DNA from: Burkholderia lata
GTDB taxonomy: Bacteria; Pseudomonadota; Gammaproteobacteria; Burkholderiales; Burkholderiaceae
DNA length: 64,000 nt
Direction: 5' to 3'
NCBI RefSeq assembly: GCF_902499335.1
Contig: NZ_CABVQK010000018.1
Coordinates: forward strand, 124,001-188,000
Shown here: in pieces, positions 9,622-18,058 of the stretch
Layout: every line of letters starts with the position of its first letter
How positions within the stretch are numbered: position 1 is the stretch's first letter
Made by a program: the position numbers and the translations under genes
Notes under the pieces: model-generated
The model's input: only the letters and a program-made list of their open reading frames with translations
Told to the model about the DNA's origin: nothing
Databases searched by the model: none

Positions 9622-9627
9622 ACGCAA

Positions 9628-9658
9628 AACGGGCGGCGCATCGCTGCAGCCGCCCGTT
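9628..9658. terminator. Hairpin at the end of the tssA transcript
   Basis: The stem AACGGGCGGC (9628-9637) pairs perfectly with GCCGCCCGTT (9649-9658). It begins six bases after the tssA stop. It has no long T run, so it may act with the second hairpin just downstream. Confidence 0.6.
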
Positions 9659-9668
9659 GCCCGGTGCC

Positions 9669-9692
9669 GGGGTGCGCCGCGCGGCGCACCCC
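9669..9692. terminator. Second hairpin between convergent T6SS arms
   Basis: A perfect 10-bp inverted repeat (GGGGTGCGCC, GGCGCACCCC) surrounds a GCGC loop. It sits ten bases from the 3' end of the minus-strand OmpA-like gene and probably blocks read-through from both convergent transcripts. Confidence 0.55.
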
Positions 9693-9702
9693 GTTTCGTC
9701 CG

Positions 9703-10665
9703 TTACTGCCCCACCCGGAACTCGATCCGCCGGTTCCGTGCGCGTCCGTCCGCCGTATCGTTCGGCGCGATCGGCTGATCCGGCCCGACGCCCGTCGTCG
9801 TCATCTGCTGCGGCGGAATGCTCTTCGTGATCAGGTAGCCCTTCACCGAGTCCGCGCGCGCCTGGCTCAGCGCGATGTTCGACGTGCGGTTCCCCGAGTT
9901 GTCGGTGTGGCCGATGATGTCGACCGTGCGGTTCTGCATCTTCGAGAGTGCGGCCGCCATCTGGTCGAGGATCAGCTTGCCCTGCGGTGTGAGCGTCGCA
10001 CTGCCGGTCTCGAACTCGATCGTCCGGTTCGCGAGCGTCTGGTCGAGCACGCCCTGTTCGGACGCCGACACTCGCAGCCCGTTCTTGATCGTATACGTCG
10101 GGTTCAGCGTATTCGCCATGTCACTCGCGAGCTGCTGGCGCTGCGCTTCGTTGTGCACCTCGCCCTTCATCTCGATCTGCGTGCCGTCGATCTTCAACTG
10201 CCCCTTGCTGATCTGCTTGAGCTGCGTGCCGAGCAGTTTCTGCACGTTCGCGCTCCAGTTCGGCGGCGTGGCGACGTCACCGACCTCGATCTGGTCGACG
10301 ACGTTCGTCGCGCCGTAGGTATCGCGCAGTTTCTGCAGCACGGCGGCCTTGGTCGCCTCGTCGGGCACCTTGCCGCCGACGACCACCTGGCCGGGCGTCG
10401 CGGTCGCGGGCGGCGGCGTGACGGTGCTCGCGGTGCCGGCCGTGCCGTGCACGACGGCGCCGGAGGCCGTCCCCGGTGCGGCACCGGTGTTCGCGGACAG
10501 CGCGGTCGTCGTGACCGTCCCGTTGCCGACCGGCGTGACGGTCGCGCCGGTGTTCTGCGCGAAGGCCGCGCCACTGGCGAAGAGCCCGGCAGCGAGGAGG
10601 GCGGCGACGGCGGGCGAGAGCGCGAACGAAAGGCGCGCGCGCCGGACGTGAATCGTGCGATGCAT
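9703..10665 (-). CDS. T6SS-linked OmpA-family protein with BON-like repeats
   Basis: This 320-residue exported protein starts at the ATG at 10665 (MHRTIHVRRARL), followed by a hydrophobic signal segment ending near GAAFAQ. The middle part (about residues 95-210) looks like two BON-type lipid or polymer binding modules (VVGGKVPDEATKAAVLQKL and a second QIEMKGEVHNEAQRQQL unit). The C-terminal third is an OmpA peptidoglycan-binding domain (TVDIIGHTDNSG, IALSQARADSVKGYL, RARNRRIEFRV). It probably anchors the T6SS envelope complex to peptidoglycan. It starts four bases after the tagF stop, so the two are one transcript. Confidence 0.88.
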   Translation of the reverse strand: MHRTIHVRRARLSFALSPAVAALLAAGLFASGAAFAQNTGATVTPVGNGTVTTTALSANTGAAPGTASGAVVHGTAGTASTVTPPPATATPGQVVVGGKVPDEATKAAVLQKLRDTYGATNVVDQIEVGDVATPPNWSANVQKLLGTQLKQISKGQLKIDGTQIEMKGEVHNEAQRQQLASDMANTLNPTYTIKNGLRVSASEQGVLDQTLANRTIEFETGSATLTPQGKLILDQMAAALSKMQNRTVDIIGHTDNSGNRTSNIALSQARADSVKGYLITKSIPPQQMTTTGVGPDQPIAPNDTADGRARNRRIEFRVGQ

Positions 10666-10669
10666 CCCG

Positions 10670-11659
10670 TCAGCCTCCGATGAACGCTTCGCGGAACGCG
10701 TCGATGGCGACGCGCAGCGAGAGTTGCGGTTGGTCGAGGTAGCTGACGAGCTTGCTGATCTGGTGATCGTTTTGCGCATGGGCGTCGATCCACTCGGGAT
10801 CGTCGATGTCGATGTTGTGGGCGGCGTAGGTCTGCGGGTCGACGACGCTCAGCAGCGTCTTGGCCGACGCGCCGTTGAAGCCGATGATGAGCCGTTCGCG
10901 CTCGGCGATCGTGCCGATGAAGATCGCGAGCTCGAAGTCGGCCTGCGCGACGAACGGTGCGATCAGTTCGAGCCAGAACGCGGCGACGAGGCTGCGGTAG
11001 AACGGATCGACCGGCAGCGGCAGCGTGAGGCCGCGCTCGATGTGCGACGTGCCGCTCTGCATCACCGGCCGCAGCAGCGAGCCGAGCGCGAGCATCGCGC
11101 CGCGCAGCCGCACGGGATGACCGCTTTCGAGCAGCATCTCCTGGAGGCCGTACAGCGACTGGTGTTCGACGAAATCGTTGAAGGTGCCGTCATGCGACGT
11201 GCCGGGGCCGCCGACGTCGATCGGCACCTGCGTGTCGCCGAGCGCCTGCAGCGCGCCGGGCGGCTCGTCCTTGCCGAGCAGCGGCGGGATCTGCGCGGCG
11301 ACGCGCGACCACAGCCGCGCGAACGCGAGCGGGCTGCGCGCGAGGAACGCGAGCGGCCGGTCGACCTCGAGCGCGGTGGCGCCGAGGAACGGGAAGCGGC
11401 GCATCGACACGTCGTGGCTCGCGACCATGTGGCCCGCGATCGCGAGCTTGCTGCGCGAGCCGAGGAACGCGAAATGCATCGGCTTCGCATCCTCGTAGAC
11501 GAGTTTCCAGCGCGGATCTTCCGCGAGCAGTTCGAGCGCCTGCGCGATCCAGCGGTCGAGCGTCTGCAGCAACTGCGGGTTGTGCGGGCTCTTCACGAAG
11601 TCGCCGCGCGACGGAATCTTGCCGAAGTAGGCGATTTGCGCCTGTACGGTTTGCGTCAT
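10670..11659 (-). CDS. tagF: T6SS accessory/repressor protein TagF
   Basis: This 329-residue protein has an N-terminal TagF/ImpM domain, recognised by AYFGKIPSRGDFVKS at residues 10-24 and the PFLGATALEVDRPL segment. In Pseudomonas and Agrobacterium, TagF restrains T6SS firing after translation, working opposite the PpkA/Fha kinase pathway. None of the kinase pathway genes are visible here. The start codon overlaps the tssM stop by four bases (ATGA), showing tight coupling with the membrane complex gene. Confidence 0.93.
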   Translation of the reverse strand: MTQTVQAQIAYFGKIPSRGDFVKSPHNPQLLQTLDRWIAQALELLAEDPRWKLVYEDAKPMHFAFLGSRSKLAIAGHMVASHDVSMRRFPFLGATALEVDRPLAFLARSPLAFARLWSRVAAQIPPLLGKDEPPGALQALGDTQVPIDVGGPGTSHDGTFNDFVEHQSLYGLQEMLLESGHPVRLRGAMLALGSLLRPVMQSGTSHIERGLTLPLPVDPFYRSLVAAFWLELIAPFVAQADFELAIFIGTIAERERLIIGFNGASAKTLLSVVDPQTYAAHNIDIDDPEWIDAHAQNDHQISKLVSYLDQPQLSLRVAIDAFREAFIGG

Positions 11660-14600
11660 TGCGCCCCCTGGGCATTCGTTGCGTTGGCGGCCGCGACGGC
11701 CGGCGCTGCCGCCGGCGTGCCCGTGCCGGCGGACTGGGTCGCGTTCTGCGCGGCGCCCGCGCTCGCGTCGGCGACCGACGACGGCAGCCGCAGGCCGCGC
11801 AGGCTCTGCTGCTGCGGCTGGTCACCGCCACCGCCGGACGGCTGCGACGTGCTGATGATGCGCATCGTCACCGACACGTTCACGCTGCCCTGTACCCACG
11901 TCAGGTCGAAGGTGCCGTCCGGACGGCGCTTGCGTTGCGCCGAGTTGATCAGCTTCTCGAGACCGTAGCGGCCCGGCTCGTTGACGAGCTGCACCGTGCG
12001 GCCGTCGAAGGTCGTCGCGGACAGCGTCGCGCCCGGCGAGCCCTGCGGGTTCGGCCACACGAAGTTGGTCCACTGCGGCGGCGTGTTGCGGTAGCGCAGT
12101 TGCTGGCCGTCGATCGCGATCGTGTATTCCGTCGTGCCCGTGCTCGGCTGCGGCAGGATCTGGAACACGGTCTGCGGCTCGGACGACGCGGCGGCGCTGC
12201 CTGCCGCACCGCCGGCGAGCGGCGCGACCCAGCGTGCGAAGCCGCTCGTGAAGTCCGGCGTGAGGCCGATGCCCATGTCGCCCCACGTGCGGGCGGCGAG
12301 GGTGTCGCCGCGGCGCACTGCGAGCGGCCCGAGCGTCGTGCCGACGAACTTCGCGATCGAGCCGTCCGGACCGAACACCTGCGCGATTTCACCGGCGCCG
12401 GCCTCGACCTTCGCACTCGCCGCGAACGGGTACTTCGTCGCGAGCGAGTTCTGGAACGGCTGATAGACCTGCGCGTTCCACACCTTGTTGACTTCGGCGC
12501 TGGCCGGCTGGATCACGACCGCGAACGCCTGCATCAGCGGCCGCACGAGCAGCGGACGCAGCGACTTGCGTTGCGAATCCGTGAGGCCCGTCAGCATCTG
12601 CTCGTCGACGAGCTTCAGCGAATCGGCAAGCTCCGAACCGTTGCCGTCGAGCGTCTGCTGCATCAGCTGGCGCGCGCCCGGCCCCGGGTCGCCCTGGTTC
12701 TTGATCACGTTGAAGCGCGTGCGGACCTTCGACAGCGAATCCATGTAGCCCTTGAGCATCGACGTGCCGTCATGCACCGCGACGATCCGCGCGAGCCCGA
12801 TGAACTCCTGGCCGATCGGACCCATCGGCACCTCGGCCGGATTGCCGTTGATGTCGATGTTGGCGGCCGCCACCTGGCCGGCCGGCGAGCGCGAGAACAG
12901 TTGCTTGACCCAGTTCACGACGCCCGTCTGCGCCTTCTTGATCGTCACGTTCGCAAGCGACGGGTTGTCCCACGACGTCTGGTCGTACGCGGTCTCGAGG
13001 ATCTTGCGGATCGGCGAATCCTGCGGGTCGCCGAGGCGGTTCATCCCGTCGACGGCCTGGCCGAAGCTGCTGAAGCCCTGCACCGCGATGCCCTGCATGA
13101 ACTTCTGCCAGTGCTGCGCGTACTCGGTCTTGTACATGCCGACGAGCGTCTTCTGGATCTGCTCGGGGCTGCCCTCGAGCGTCAGGTCGTCCTGCGTCGA
13201 CGTGTTCAGCACCCAGTCCTTCGCCTGCAGTTCCTTGGTCGCCGCGTCGCGGATCGCCGGCTGCACGTAGTCGAACCACGCTTCGCGCGTGAACGTGCCC
13301 GGAATCGCATAGCTGCCTGCCACGAGCCCCTGGTTGCCGTCGCCGACGATGCGCGCGATGGTCATCGGCGCAAAGCGGGTCGATGCGCGTGCCTTGATTT
13401 CCTCGTACACGCGCTGGCGGGCCGGCATCCCGCGCACGACGTGGCGCAGGTTCTCGCGGGTCTGGTCGACCAGCGCGAGGTTCGCGTCGATCATCGGCCA
13501 GTCGTTGTCATTCACGCGCGACAGGTAGAACGAGATCATGCGCTCCGCGCTCTTGATCATCTCGTCGCGCGGCATGTTGCCGCGATTCGTCTCGAGCCAG
13601 CCGCGCCAGAAGCGGGCGAGCTGATCGGTCAGGTGCGCCTGCTCGACGTGGCGCTTGTCTGACAGCATCAGGTACGTCTTGAGCGCGTTGTACGCGTCCT
13701 GCACGTTGGTCGGCGACGCGTCGCTGTAGAGGCCGCCCTGCGGTGCGGCCGGCTGCTGCGGTGCGGCGGCCGGCGCGGTGCCGGACGCGGCCAGAGCGGC
13801 ACCGGCCTGCGGCACGGCGCCGGCCGCGTTCGTCGAGACCGGCATCGCGCCACCCTGCACGGCGCCCGATTCGGGCGGGCGCGTCATCGGCACGAGCTGT
13901 TCGGGGTGCGCGTTCACGTCCTTCATGAACGACGCGAGGTTCTGCGACACGGGGGCCAGCAGGATCTGGCGCACGCCGTTGTAGTACTCGGTCAGCAGGT
14001 GCTGCTCGAGACGGTCGCCCTGGTACAGGCCGAGCGACACCGACAGCGGCTTGTCGCGGCGGAACTGCTCGAGCTGCTCGATCCGGTCCTCGAGGATGTC
14101 CATCGCCTGCAGGCGCGACTGCAGGTCGTTGCGGCCCTGCTGCAGGCGCGTGACGTTGTCGAGGTCGGCCTGCACGTTCGAGACGAGCTGCTGGTTGCCG
14201 ATCGTCGACCAGGTCCAGCCACCGAGCGCGAGCGCGAGCGCCGCGACGAAGCCGAAGAAGGTCGCGTAGCGCAGCCGCGTCTTGGTCGGGCTCGCGAACT
14301 GGCGCACCGTCTGGCGGTCCGCGAAGATCACCTTCGAGAACAGGTCGCGCAGGAAGAAGCCGTTCTTCGAGAATGCACTGTGCGGCTTCGGCAGCGCGGC
14401 GCCGTCGAGGCCGAAGCGGTGCGCGATGCGCTGCGCGGCCGCGCTGTTGGTTTCGCCTTCCTGCAGCGCGCTGGTGAAGTAGAAGCCGCGGAAGATCGGT
14501 TTGTACTGGAACGGGTTGTTCTCGAACAGCGTCGCGAGGAACGCACGCAGCGACGGCTTGATCGTCGAGAATTCGAGCGGGAAGCTCAACTGGCCCGGCG

Positions 14601-15603
14601 ACAGCTGGTTGCCGCGCGACAGTGACAATTGTGCGACGCTGATTTCCTTCAGCCCTTCGTAGAGTTCCTCGAAGTGCGTGTCGAACTGCGCGACGACGTC
14701 GCGCTTGTCGTCGGGCTCGTAGGGCAGGGTGGCGCCCCACACGCGGTCGTACTCGTGCTTGTCGCTGCTGCTGAAGAATTCGGTGAAGCCGGTGATCAGG
14801 TCGGCCTTCGTGAACATCACGTAGACCGGCGCGAACACTTCGAGCTTCTCCGTCAGCTCCTGAACGCGCTGGCGGAGGTTTTTCGCGAGGTTGATCGCGA
14901 ATTCGGGGCGGTTGCCGGTGAGTTCGGCGATGCTCGCGGTGACGATGATGCCGTTGATCGGCGCTTTCGGGCGATAGCGCTTGAGCAGGCCGAGGAAGCC
15001 GAGCCATTCGCTGCGGTCTTCTTCATGCACCGAATAGCGGCCGGCCGTGTCGAGCAGGATCCCCTCGGTCGTGAAGAACCAGTCGCAGTTACGCGTGCCG
15101 CCGATGCCGTGGATCACGGCGCTGTTCTTGTCCGCGAACGGGAACTGCAGGCCGGAATTGAGCACGGCGCTGCTCTTGCCCGCGGCCGGGTTGCCGATCA
15201 CGATGTACCACGGCAGTTCGTACAGCGCGGAGCCGCCCGACACCTGGCCGATCTTCGACGTCTTGATCGTCTTCACCGCGTCCGACAGGCGCGTGCGCAG
15301 CACGTCGAGGTCGGCCGTCTTCGCGTCGGGAGCGAGCGCGGCGGCGGCGGGCGCGGCGATCTTGCCGGTTTCCGCCTGCTCTTCCAGTATCTGGCCGAGC
15401 TGCTGGTTTGCGCGCTTCACGCGCCAGCGGCGCCACAGCGCGACGACGAGCCACAGCGCGAGGATCGCCGCGAATGCGATCGCCGCCCACAGGAGCGGCA
15501 GCTGCAGCATGTCGGCGACGATGAAGAGAATGGCCGCTAGCGCGACGATCCCGACGATCGAGAGCGTACGCGGATGAGTCAGCACGTTGAGGATGCGTTG
15601 CAT
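11656..15603 (-). CDS. tssM: T6SS membrane complex protein TssM (IcmF-like)
   Basis: This 1315-residue inner-membrane protein builds the trans-envelope channel with TssL and TssJ. Residues 13-30 and 38-57 form two transmembrane segments. A cytoplasmic NTPase-like domain with the Walker A motif GNPAAGKS (residues 137-144) follows, and a third hydrophobic segment lies near residue 450 (FFGFVAALALALGGWTW), before the long periplasmic part. I chose the ATG at 15603 (MQRILNVLTHPRTLS). The longer frame from 15693 adds 30 Pro/Ala/Arg residues without family character. A low-complexity Ala/Pro stretch occurs around residues 605-655. Confidence 0.96.
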   Translation of the reverse strand: MQRILNVLTHPRTLSIVGIVALAAILFIVADMLQLPLLWAAIAFAAILALWLVVALWRRWRVKRANQQLGQILEEQAETGKIAAPAAAALAPDAKTADLDVLRTRLSDAVKTIKTSKIGQVSGGSALYELPWYIVIGNPAAGKSSAVLNSGLQFPFADKNSAVIHGIGGTRNCDWFFTTEGILLDTAGRYSVHEEDRSEWLGFLGLLKRYRPKAPINGIIVTASIAELTGNRPEFAINLAKNLRQRVQELTEKLEVFAPVYVMFTKADLITGFTEFFSSSDKHEYDRVWGATLPYEPDDKRDVVAQFDTHFEELYEGLKEISVAQLSLSRGNQLSPGQLSFPLEFSTIKPSLRAFLATLFENNPFQYKPIFRGFYFTSALQEGETNSAAAQRIAHRFGLDGAALPKPHSAFSKNGFFLRDLFSKVIFADRQTVRQFASPTKTRLRYATFFGFVAALALALGGWTWSTIGNQQLVSNVQADLDNVTRLQQGRNDLQSRLQAMDILEDRIEQLEQFRRDKPLSVSLGLYQGDRLEQHLLTEYYNGVRQILLAPVSQNLASFMKDVNAHPEQLVPMTRPPESGAVQGGAMPVSTNAAGAVPQAGAALAASGTAPAAAPQQPAAPQGGLYSDASPTNVQDAYNALKTYLMLSDKRHVEQAHLTDQLARFWRGWLETNRGNMPRDEMIKSAERMISFYLSRVNDNDWPMIDANLALVDQTRENLRHVVRGMPARQRVYEEIKARASTRFAPMTIARIVGDGNQGLVAGSYAIPGTFTREAWFDYVQPAIRDAATKELQAKDWVLNTSTQDDLTLEGSPEQIQKTLVGMYKTEYAQHWQKFMQGIAVQGFSSFGQAVDGMNRLGDPQDSPIRKILETAYDQTSWDNPSLANVTIKKAQTGVVNWVKQLFSRSPAGQVAAANIDINGNPAEVPMGPIGQEFIGLARIVAVHDGTSMLKGYMDSLSKVRTRFNVIKNQGDPGPGARQLMQQTLDGNGSELADSLKLVDEQMLTGLTDSQRKSLRPLLVRPLMQAFAVVIQPASAEVNKVWNAQVYQPFQNSLATKYPFAASAKVEAGAGEIAQVFGPDGSIAKFVGTTLGPLAVRRGDTLAARTWGDMGIGLTPDFTSGFARWVAPLAGGAAGSAAASSEPQTVFQILPQPSTGTTEYTIAIDGQQLRYRNTPPQWTNFVWPNPQGSPGATLSATTFDGRTVQLVNEPGRYGLEKLINSAQRKRRPDGTFDLTWVQGSVNVSVTMRIISTSQPSGGGGDQPQQQSLRGLRLPSSVADASAGAAQNATQSAGTGTPAAAPAVAAANATNAQGAQ

Positions 15604-15904
15604 AGGACGTTCAGGTTCCGGTGCGATTCGGTGAGGCGACGCAGGCGCGCCGAGCGGCAAGGGTGGCGCCGCGATGTGTCGCCATGCTGTCAAACGGGAT
15701 GAAGGGAGCCGGCATCAATGCGCCCGCGGCATCGGAGAGGGCGCGCGCATTAACGAAAGGACGCTGTGAGATTTAAAACGGAAGCGGCGGCCGGAAAAAA
15801 TCGCGCACCGGAATGCATGATTTTTTGCGCCGCCCATATCGTTTCCTTCCGGGATATTAAAAAGCCCCATGCCGCCCTCATTATTTCCTGTCCGGCAGCC
15901 CTGG
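15604..15904. other. Intergenic region between tagX and tssM
   Basis: These 301 bases hold no convincing gene. The tagX-proximal half is clearly richer in A and T than its neighbours. It contains an imperfect hairpin whose arms are AAAAAATC (15795-15802) and GATTTTTT (15819-15826), with an inner GCA/TGC pairing. The stem is AT-rich, so it is a poor intrinsic terminator but could be a regulatory site for tssM. I could not identify a clear promoter. Confidence 0.4.
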
Positions 15905-16750
15905 CTAGCTGCCGCGTCCCAGTTTAAAACCGGGTTTATGGTATTCCACGTGCCCGAGATCCATCATTTTCCAGCGGCCCCCCCAGGTCAGGCCAACCTG
16001 TTCGGCGACCTGGCCATACAACTGGTAGCCGCGCATCGCCCACGGATCTTTCTCGGAAATGACCAGCTTGCCGTCGCGCAGGAATGCGTTATCGGCCGCC
16101 AGCCCGAATTGGTGATAACTCTGGAAGGCTGCCGCGTTGGTCACGTTGCTGCCCATCTGCGCCAGCCGGTTCTGCCGTTCCGGGCTCCGATAACCTTCCA
16201 GCAACGCCATTTCATAACCATATTGTTCGTGCATGATCTTGTAGACCAGCAGCAAACGCGTACGGAAATCCGGGTCCAGCAGGTTCCAGTCGCGGCTCGC
16301 ATCCTTCAGCGCCGGACGTACCTGTTCGACTTCCTTGGTGGCGAAGACTTCCGGCGGCAGCGGCGGGGGCGGCACGAGTTGTTCGCCCTGCAGCAGCGCG
16401 GCGATCTTCTCGTCGGGCACGCGCGCCGTGTCGTCGTACTGGAACAATTGCCGGCCGCGTAACGCAATGGCGACCAATGGCGGCGTCGCAAGAATACCTG
16501 CCGATACCATAATCATCAAGCGCCGGCGAACCAGTAAATTTTGCACATCGTTTAAAGCGCCGCGCGTAACGCTTGCCGATTTAACAATCTGACTTCGCGT
16601 ACGCGCGGCGCGATCGTTCGCGCGGCGCGTTAGACGGCCGTGAAACTGGGCGACGGATTCGAAAACGGTCGCGCGGATACCCGGTAAAAGCAACAGTGCC
16701 GCAACGGCTACGGCAAGGGCGAAATAGGCGATGAGTGCGACGGCAATCAA
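15905..16750 (-). CDS. tagX: T6SS-associated M15-family peptidoglycan peptidase TagX
   Basis: This 281-residue protein has hydrophobic segments at residues 3-24 and 79-98 separated by an Arg-rich stretch, which predicts a cytoplasmic loop and a periplasmic catalytic domain. The M15 signature is complete: SYHQFGLAAD gives zinc ligands His213 and Asp220, and DLGH gives Asp264 and zinc ligand His267. LEGYRSPERQ precedes them. Related TagX proteins cleave peptidoglycan cross-links to let the T6SS machinery cross the wall. It lies upstream of tssM on the same strand and is divergent from the Ala/Lys-rich protein. The family call is firm; the symbol rests on context. Confidence 0.85.
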   Translation of the reverse strand: MIAVALIAYFALAVAVAALLLLPGIRATVFESVAQFHGRLTRRANDRAARTRSQIVKSASVTRGALNDVQNLLVRRRLMIMVSAGILATPPLVAIALRGRQLFQYDDTARVPDEKIAALLQGEQLVPPPPLPPEVFATKEVEQVRPALKDASRDWNLLDPDFRTRLLLVYKIMHEQYGYEMALLEGYRSPERQNRLAQMGSNVTNAAAFQSYHQFGLAADNAFLRDGKLVISEKDPWAMRGYQLYGQVAEQVGLTWGGRWKMMDLGHVEYHKPGFKLGRGS

Positions 16751-16830
16751 CGAAATCCCCGGAAATTGGAATTGATTGTGTTTTGCAATGCTTGCTCTTA
16801 GAATCAGGCTGCTTCGAGAGGCCGGGCTAT

Positions 16831-16860
16831 ATTATCGCGGTGAATTAAACCAGGATTCAA
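16831..16860 (-). promoter_or_regulatory. Possible sigma70 promoter for tagX
   Basis: On the minus strand TTGAAT (16855-16860) and GATAAT (16831-16836) are separated by 18 bases, about 80 bases before the tagX start, in an AT-rich divergent spacer. It is a plausible but unproven promoter. No equally good plus-strand match was seen. Confidence 0.4.
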
Positions 16861-16871
16861 TGAGACGCTGA

Positions 16872-17852
16872 ATGAGTGCGCCGGAAAATTCAAATTCGAA
16901 AACTCCGCCCAGCCTGCTGTCCGATACTAAACCGGCAGGCGACGGAGGAGCTCAGCAGTCGCGCATTCTCGCGAATCTGGAAGGACGTGTCACGCCGCCG
17001 GCCGAACCGCCGCGCCGTTCGCTGAAGGCGCCGATCGCCGCCGTCGTGGCCCTGGTGGTTGCCGTCGGTGGCTGGGGCGCGTGGCGCGTGCAGCATTCGG
17101 GCGAGCAGGTCCCCGCCGTCGCCGTCACGGCCGAGGCCGCGCCTGCAGCCGCCGCACCGGCGAAGGCCGCAGTGGCCAGCGATGCCGCCGTGCAGGTCGC
17201 GCAGAATGCCGCGTCCGCCGCTTCCGCCGTGCAACCGGCCACGATCGTCAACGACGACACGGCTTCCCGAACCGTTGCATCCGCATCGTCCGCGTCCGCC
17301 GCGGACAACAGCCGCCTGTCGCGCGCGCTCGCCAGTGGCGCCGACGACGCATCGGGCGCGGCCACGGCCGGTGCGGCGGCCGCCGCCGCTGCTGCGACGA
17401 CCAAGTCCGCGAAGGCCGACGCCGCGAAGGGCGCGAAGGTTGCGGCGCACGGCAAGGCCGATGCGAAGGCCGACACGAAGGCAGATGCGAAGGCCGAGGC
17501 CCGCAAGCATCGCAAGGAACAGCAGGCCGAGCTCGCGCAGGCGAAGAAGCAGCATCGTGACGCGACGCCGGCCCGTACCGCGAAGGCTGCCGGGAAGGAC
17601 GATCCGGATGCGGATCTGCTCGCCGCGCTGGTCGCGCGCACGAAGCCGGCCGACAAGAAACTCGCCGCGCAGAAGGCGCAGGCCGTGCCGACCAAGACGG
17701 CCGCGACGACCGGCTCGCTGGCGTCGCGCGTGAAGGAGTGTTCGGAGCGCGGCTTCTTCGAGGATCAACTGTGCCGCTGGCGCGTCTGCGAAGGCCACTG
17801 GGGCAAGGATCCCGCGTGCCCGAGCGCCGCACAGTCGGAGACGCGGCAGTAA
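16872..17852 (+). CDS. Ala/Lys-rich single-pass membrane protein beside the T6SS cluster
   Basis: I do not recognise a named domain in this 326-residue protein. Residues 1-50 are polar and Pro-rich, and residues 51-70 (KAPIAAVVALVVAVGGWGAW) form one transmembrane segment. Residues about 75-275 are an alanine-dominated linker that turns into a Lys/Asp/Ala helical repeat (AKADAKADTKADAKAEARK), reminiscent of the TolA stalk. The last 45 residues hold a compact cysteine block: ECSERGFF, LCRWRVCEGHWG and DPACP (four Cys). This suggests a periplasmic disulphide-bonded tip on a long stalk. It is divergent from tagX, so a T6SS accessory envelope role is likely but inferred. Confidence 0.75.
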   Translation: MSAPENSNSKTPPSLLSDTKPAGDGGAQQSRILANLEGRVTPPAEPPRRSLKAPIAAVVALVVAVGGWGAWRVQHSGEQVPAVAVTAEAAPAAAAPAKAAVASDAAVQVAQNAASAASAVQPATIVNDDTASRTVASASSASAADNSRLSRALASGADDASGAATAGAAAAAAAATTKSAKADAAKGAKVAAHGKADAKADTKADAKAEARKHRKEQQAELAQAKKQHRDATPARTAKAAGKDDPDADLLAALVARTKPADKKLAAQKAQAVPTKTAATTGSLASRVKECSERGFFEDQLCRWRVCEGHWGKDPACPSAAQSETRQ

Positions 17853-17882
17853 CGCGTCTTGCGCATGCCGCCCGCCGCACCT

Positions 17883-17903
17883 GCGCCGCCCGTTGGGCGG
17901 CGC
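17883..17903 (+). terminator. Hairpin after the Ala/Lys-rich protein gene
   Basis: GCGCCGCCC and GGGCGGCGC form a perfect 9-bp stem with a GTT loop, followed by GTTGCTTT. It lies 31 bases after the stop codon. The T run is interrupted, so efficiency is uncertain. Confidence 0.5.
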
Positions 17904-18058
17904 GTTGCTTTGGGGGCAGGGAATCCGGACGGTATGATGCGGCGTGACGCTGTCACCGGCGCGTCACGCCCGTCGGGCATACGTCTCCTTTCCCTTTCCG
18001 GCGCGGGCTCGCGACCCGCTATGCGCGGTGCGCCGCGCGCCGCACGACCTTCGACACG

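Noticed and set aside
5731-9627. Very long minus-strand open frame (about 1300 codons) opposite clpV and tssA
   Set aside because: It is antisense to well-supported genes, is dominated by Arg, Ala, Val and His as expected from the opposite strand of GC-rich coding DNA, and has no recognisable domain.
9669-9692. Perfect repeat considered as an insertion sequence end
   Set aside because: No transposase, target duplication or matching distant repeat was seen. A terminator role between convergent genes explains it.
11659-13662. Long plus-strand open frame opposite tssM
   Set aside because: It is the codon-bias shadow of tssM, rich in Arg, and shows no family motif.
15795-15826. Hairpin between tagX and tssM considered as an intrinsic terminator
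   Set aside because: The stem is mostly A-T pairs, so it would not form a stable terminator. It is kept only as a note in the intergenic entry.
17400-17560. Ala/Lys/Asp codon repetition considered as a DNA repeat array or CRISPR
   Set aside because: The repetition is at the protein level with irregular units and no spacers. It is a low-complexity coding stretch.
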